Of a stretch of 47,234 nucleotides of DNA, positions 43,918-47,234 are shown in pieces. The notes under the pieces are model-generated. The model was not told the origin of the DNA. It made no database searches and was given only the letters and a program-made list of their open reading frames with translations. A program made the position numbers and the translations under genes. Every line of letters begins with the position of its first letter. The first letter of the stretch is position 1. The stretch lies in contig CAMDLY010000016.1 in the NCBI GenBank assembly GCA_945902115.1, forward strand, positions 1 to 47,234, read 5' to 3'. The stretch comes from Lishizhenia tianjinensis. Lineage in GTDB: Bacteria > Bacteroidota > Bacteroidia > Flavobacteriales_D > Crocinitomicaceae.

Positions 43918-43934
43918 TTTCAGTGTGAATTACT

Positions 43935-43942
43935 TAATTTTG
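43935..43942 (+). promoter_or_regulatory. -7 box (TAATTTTG) 4 nt before the pseudouridine synthase start
   Basis: TAATTTTG-cctt-ATG is a perfect TAnnTTTG box placed so that transcription would start at or next to the start codon. No -33 TTG element is seen. Confidence 0.45.
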
Positions 43943-43946
43943 CCTT

Positions 43947-44831
43947 ATGAATAAACCTACGCTTAAAAAGTCCACCAGCACACAGGCCGGTAAAGAAAAA
44001 GCATCAAGAGGAAAAAGGCAGGGAGCCCCTAAGAAGGAAGTTACTGCTCGAGACAAACGCAAATACATTGATTTTAAGATAAAAGTTAAAAAAGGAGACC
44101 CTTTACCCTCGTTCAATGACGAGGCAATCCGACTCAATAAACATATTTCAAATGCAGGAATTTGTTCTAGGCGCGAAGCGGATGTATTGATTCAAACGGG
44201 TGTGGTTAGTGTAAATGGGAAAATTATTACGGAATTAGGGTATAAAATTAAGCCCGGAGACGTTGTGCAATATGACGGGGAAACGGTAAATGCCGAAACC
44301 AAACGGTATGTTTTACTTAATAAACCAAAAGGTTTCATCACCACGCTAGACGACGCTAGGGGGCGAAAAACAGTTATGACCTTAGTGAGTAAAGCATGCA
44401 GAGAACTTATTTATCCAGTTGGTAGATTGGATCGAGAGACTACAGGATTATTGCTTTTTACAAATGACGGTGATATGGTTAAGAAGTTGACTCATCCCCG
44501 TTATCAAGCGCGAAAAATATACCATGTGGAATTACACAAGCCGTTTAGCAGAGAAGATTTAGAAAAATTGCTTAATGGAGTTGACTTAGAGGATGGTAAA
44601 GCAAAAGTCGACAAAGCAGAATTTGTTGAGGCAGGAAATAGTAGAGAGGTAGGAGTGGAATTGCGCTCCGGGAAAAACAGGGTTGTGAGCCGCATGTTTG
44701 AAGCTTTAGGATACAATGTTCTCCGATTGGACCGTGTTCAATATTCGGGGTTGACAAAAAAGGATTTGCCGAGAGGGATGTTTCGACACTTAACGGAGCA
44801 AGAAGTGGCGTTTTTGAAAATGACAAAATGA
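43947..44831 (+). CDS. RluB/RsuA-family pseudouridine synthase
   Basis: This 294-residue enzyme isomerises uridine in rRNA. An N-terminal basic, low-complexity tail (~1-50, Lys/Arg/Gly-rich) is followed by an S4 domain (~60-106, IRLNKHISNAGICSRREADV). The catalytic domain has the essential Asp162 in PVGRLDRETTGLLLFTNDGD and later GKNRVVSRMFEALGY, LDRVQYSGL. The family is RluB/RluE/RsuA; an RluB-like 23S target is likely but not proven. The basic tail, long for the family, may bind rRNA. The stop overlaps the next gene's start by 4 nt. Confidence 0.93.
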   Translation: MNKPTLKKSTSTQAGKEKASRGKRQGAPKKEVTARDKRKYIDFKIKVKKGDPLPSFNDEAIRLNKHISNAGICSRREADVLIQTGVVSVNGKIITELGYKIKPGDVVQYDGETVNAETKRYVLLNKPKGFITTLDDARGRKTVMTLVSKACRELIYPVGRLDRETTGLLLFTNDGDMVKKLTHPRYQARKIYHVELHKPFSREDLEKLLNGVDLEDGKAKVDKAEFVEAGNSREVGVELRSGKNRVVSRMFEALGYNVLRLDRVQYSGLTKKDLPRGMFRHLTEQEVAFLKMTK

Positions 44832-45532
44832 AAACAGTAGTGTTTTTAGTTCTACTCATTGGTTGTTTTGCTTGCAAGAGTGAAAAGAAAGGGGACAAAA
44901 ACAATAATTCTTCGGTTTGCATAAATCCTAACGTCGAGTTTTTTTACCCGATTTGTGATAGCGCGCGTTTTTATGTATATCGAAACATGGTGAATGGCTT
45001 AAATGAGGAATTCCATAGGGTCTATAAAGTGGAAGATTCAAAGGGTCCGCATGTGGTGGTGGAGAGATATGCCTCTGATGGGCGCTTGCTCGAGGCTTTA
45101 AACTACAATATAGACTCTTTGGATTTAATTGATCACATGGTTGTTAACCTCAGAAAGGAGAAAGAACAAGCGATTCTTTACAAGAATAAATTATTTCCAT
45201 TTGATATCAATAAAGAAATCAATTTTGCTTCTAAATTCAGAGGGGTCAATGATTCCACAGTAATTTTGAAGGAAATAAACAGAAAATTTAGTAAAAAAAC
45301 ACAGATACTTTACCTCCAGCGGAAATTGGAAACACTGATTTTTAAGGATTATATTCGTTTAACAAATCTGAATATATACGAACGAAAAGAAGAAGAACGT
45401 ATCGGTGAAGAGGTAGTTTATTTCGCTAAAGGATTAGGACTTACTGAGTGGCACAGCCCCACCAAATCGGTTCATTTTAAATTGGAGAAAGTTATTTCGC
45501 AAAAACAGTGGGTTCAATTAATGCAACAATGA
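44828..45532 (+). CDS. Lipoprotein, function unknown
   Basis: The 234-residue protein has a lipoprotein-like signal (MKTVVFLVLLIGCFACKSEK, lipobox LIGC at Cys13, with a second Cys17). A charged linker and a beta-rich domain follow, with phrases such as FFYPICDSARFYVYRNMVNG and VHFKLEKVISQKQWVQLM. It overlaps the pseudouridine synthase stop (ATGA) and the start of the following barrel gene (4 nt), so the three are co-translated. No family recognised. Confidence 0.8.
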   Translation: MKTVVFLVLLIGCFACKSEKKGDKNNNSSVCINPNVEFFYPICDSARFYVYRNMVNGLNEEFHRVYKVEDSKGPHVVVERYASDGRLLEALNYNIDSLDLIDHMVVNLRKEKEQAILYKNKLFPFDINKEINFASKFRGVNDSTVILKEINRKFSKKTQILYLQRKLETLIFKDYIRLTNLNIYERKEEERIGEEVVYFAKGLGLTEWHSPTKSVHFKLEKVISQKQWVQLMQQ

Positions 45533-46407
45533 GAATTATACTCTTCATATTCTTAACAATGTTCGCTTTTCAAACCCAAGCGCAATATAAAAAATACAAT
45601 CGCAGTAAACCAAAAAACTCCATGGCACAGGGAACAGGGTATGCCTATTGGGGGTATAATAGAAGTGCCTATACGAAAAGTAATTTACGCATTGAAAGTA
45701 GCAGTTACGACTTTACGTTAAATGGTGTCAAAGCGACAGATCGACCATCAACAAAAATCGGAGAATACGTAAGTTTTAACAAAATTACCGTACCACAATT
45801 AAATCTTAGGGTAGGTTATAACTTTAAGAACTATTGGAATGTTTCCCTCGGGTATGACCATATGAAATATGTTATGGTACATGGCCCAAATTATCAGTTA
45901 ATTGGGAACACTGATGCTGGGTTCAACACCACACAGCCATTGAATGGGTATTATAGCAGTGTGAATACCGTCACCGAAGAGGAAGTCTTCCATTATGAGA
46001 ACAGCAATGGCATGAACTACATAAGAGCAGAATTAAGCAGGGTGAGAAATCTAATACGAAATCGCGCAGATACATACACGATGACTTGGATTTGGGGCTT
46101 GTCGTCAGGGGTGATTTTGTCGTTTAACGATTTTACTTACAACGGCACGAAGACAATGTCCACCACTTCTCTTTCTGGTATTGCTGGATCCTTCCATACT
46201 GGCATGCGATTTGAATTTTGGAAACATATTTTTTTACAAGCGAATACAAGTGCTGGTTATATCGTGCAACACTTCGTGAAAATTAGACCGGATGAATATG
46301 ACGCTTTTGCCCGTCAGCGATTTGCTTATATTGAAGGAAATATTGTACTTGGATGTTTGTTTTATATACGCCCAGTAAACGATTGTAACTCTTGTCCGCA
46401 TTGGTAA
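45529..46407 (+). CDS. Outer-membrane beta-barrel-like protein
   Basis: The frame opens at 45508, but Met8 at 45529 starts a signal peptide (MRIILFIFLTMFAFQTQAQY) and overlaps the previous stop as ATGA, so 45529 is preferred, giving 292 residues. The mature part is strand-rich with aromatics (LNLRVGYNFKNYWNVSLGYD, HTGMRFEFWKHIFLQANTSA) and a Cys-containing tail (VNDCNSCPHW). It resembles uncharacterised Bacteroidota barrel proteins. It is 1 bp before pth. A partnership with the preceding lipoprotein is plausible from translational coupling. Confidence 0.78.
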   Translation: MRIILFIFLTMFAFQTQAQYKKYNRSKPKNSMAQGTGYAYWGYNRSAYTKSNLRIESSSYDFTLNGVKATDRPSTKIGEYVSFNKITVPQLNLRVGYNFKNYWNVSLGYDHMKYVMVHGPNYQLIGNTDAGFNTTQPLNGYYSSVNTVTEEEVFHYENSNGMNYIRAELSRVRNLIRNRADTYTMTWIWGLSSGVILSFNDFTYNGTKTMSTTSLSGIAGSFHTGMRFEFWKHIFLQANTSAGYIVQHFVKIRPDEYDAFARQRFAYIEGNIVLGCLFYIRPVNDCNSCPHW

Positions 46408-46408
46408 T

Positions 46409-46972
46409 ATGAAGTTTTTAATAGTTGGCTTAGGAAATCCCGGAAGTGAATACGAAGAAACCCGTCACAATATTGGTTTCAAAGTTGTCGATACCCTAGC
46501 AAAAGAACTGGGAGGAACTTTTTCATTAGACAAGGCAGCCTACCGCACCGAGGTAAAATACAAAGGAAGAATATTGGTCTTAATTAAGCCTATCACTTAC
46601 ATGAATCTTTCAGGAAAAGCGGTGAATTATTGGTTACAAGCTGAGAAAATCCCCATCGAGAATTTAGTAGTCATTACGGATGATATCGCTTTACCACAAG
46701 GCAAGTTAAGAATGAAAGGCAAAGGAAGTGACGGCGGGCACAACGGCTTAAAAGACATTCAAGCCACGTTGAAAACACAGGATTACGTGCGCTTGCGTTT
46801 TGGAGTAGGCAGTGATTTTGCTAAAGGAAGACAATCCGATTATGTCTTGGGAAAATGGACGAAAGAAGAAGAACTTGATTTACCGGAAAGAATTGGCGTA
46901 GCAACTGAATTTATTAAGAGCTTTTCAACGCAAGGCCTAGCACTCACCATGACCAATTGGAATAATAAATAA
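46409..46972 (+). CDS. pth: Peptidyl-tRNA hydrolase
   Basis: Pth releases tRNA from prematurely dropped peptidyl-tRNA. The 187-residue length is typical. Signatures include FLIVGLGNPGSEYEETRHNI with catalytic His20, TYMNLSGKAV, the conserved Asp in VITDDIALPQGKLRMKGKGS and DGGHNGLKDI. It follows the barrel gene by one base and is followed 10 bp later by the strong hairpin terminator. Confidence 0.97.
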   Translation: MKFLIVGLGNPGSEYEETRHNIGFKVVDTLAKELGGTFSLDKAAYRTEVKYKGRILVLIKPITYMNLSGKAVNYWLQAEKIPIENLVVITDDIALPQGKLRMKGKGSDGGHNGLKDIQATLKTQDYVRLRFGVGSDFAKGRQSDYVLGKWTKEEELDLPERIGVATEFIKSFSTQGLALTMTNWNNK

Positions 46973-46981
46973 GTTACTTGT

Positions 46982-47013
46982 AAAAAAAGCCGTCCAGTAA
47001 GACGGCTTTTTTT
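46982..47013. terminator. Strong bidirectional intrinsic terminator after pth
   Basis: AAAAAAAGCCGTC-CAGTAA-GACGGCTTTTTTT forms a 13-bp stem with A and T tracts on both sides, so it can end both the pth operon and the convergent partial gene at 47027. Confidence 0.95.
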
Positions 47014-47026
47014 GTGAAAATAAGTA

Positions 47027-47234
47027 TTACCTCATCCCCTCCATTGTCTTTTTTAATTCTTCAACTGCAGGACAATCCTTAATATCTTCAGGGTATTAAT
47101 TTCCCTCTGAAGAAGCGTCACCTCCGCCAGTATCAGGCATTTTGGGCATTTTGATATCTTTCATCATTTCTGCTGCGCATTCTCCAGCCATTTTTTCACC
47201 TGCCGCACCATTGATGTTTTTATCAGCATCTTCG
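47027..47234 (-). pseudogene. Partial gene at the window edge, with in-frame TAA (interrupted or shortened)
   Basis: On the minus strand the frame entering at the right edge encodes EDADKNINGAAGEKMAGECA, AEMMKDIKMPKMPDTGGGDA, SSEGN, then TAA (47096-47098). The same frame then stays open for 22 codons (YPEDIKDCPAVEELKKTM, EGMR) to TAA at 47027-47029, just before the bidirectional terminator. The piece after the first TAA reads like a continuing Cys-containing helical tail, suggesting a nonsense change or a sequence error, though 22 open codons is weak evidence. The visible part is small, Lys/Met/Gly-rich and possibly part of an envelope protein. The N terminus is off the window, so the family cannot be named. 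Confidence 0.45.

Overview
The window is AT-rich chromosomal DNA from a member of the Bacteroidota, most likely a Flavobacteriales-like lineage. The evidence is a GldA-type ABC ATPase, PorP/SprF proteins, SprB-type repeats, type A and type B C-terminal sorting domains of the type IX secretion system (T9SS), an S46 dipeptidyl-peptidase, and the Bacteroidota promoter box TAnnTTTG upstream of several genes. Genus or species cannot be fixed from the sequence. I see no rRNA, tRNA, CRISPR array, transposase, integrase or phage gene.

Region 1 (1-4400) is the accessory and most unusual part. Two direct repeats sharing 29 identical bases (121-149 and 4268-4296, similar for about 43 bp) bracket a module. 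It holds an XRE regulator, a divergent GIY-YIG-like gene, a secreted leucine-rich-repeat T9SS protein split by an in-frame TAA, and a small outer-membrane barrel with a strong terminator. Immediately outside each repeat lies a broken gene: the 5' part of an AAA_14/DUF4143-type ATPase on the left, and on the right the last ~72 codons of a zeta-toxin-like ATPase that starts exactly at the repeat. This looks like a site of repeated insertion or recombination.

Region 2 (4401-24548) is one long run of minus-strand genes. From its upstream end: ribF and an overlapping LRR gene; a small secreted protein; a T9SS cell-surface block made of two copies of the triad [type-B-sorted giant protein, PorP/SprF, OmpA/PD40/SprB-repeat protein]; an inner-membrane protein; rnpA; an S41 protease; gldA; and tyrS. 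The two triads have the same order and orientation, and each probably exports and anchors its own adhesin.

Region 3 (24656-29945, plus strand) has an S46 peptidase carrying the arginine diagnostic of the Asp/Glu-specific DPP11 type, a processive family 2 glycosyltransferase, and cysS. Region 4 (29942-37991, minus strand) is a mostly overlapping metabolic run: TPR lipoprotein, membrane protein, acyl-CoA carboxylase beta subunit, SIS-domain sugar-phosphate isomerase, lipB, serine hydrolase, an unknown 135-residue protein, tspO and a nitronate monooxygenase-like enzyme. Region 5 (38058-43097) has a small CxxC membrane protein facing an overlapping pair, a 1021-residue TPR protein and an outer-membrane barrel. 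Region 6 (43240-47234) has ftsE, an RluB/RsuA-type pseudouridine synthase, a lipoprotein, a barrel protein and pth, closed by a strong hairpin terminator. At the right edge is a partial minus-strand gene with another in-frame TAA.

Most genes are ordinary housekeeping or envelope genes. The items most worth following up are the repeat-bracketed module with its truncated flanks, the interrupted LRR gene, the duplicated T9SS triads, and the recurrent TAnnTTTG boxes only 4-5 nt before start codons.
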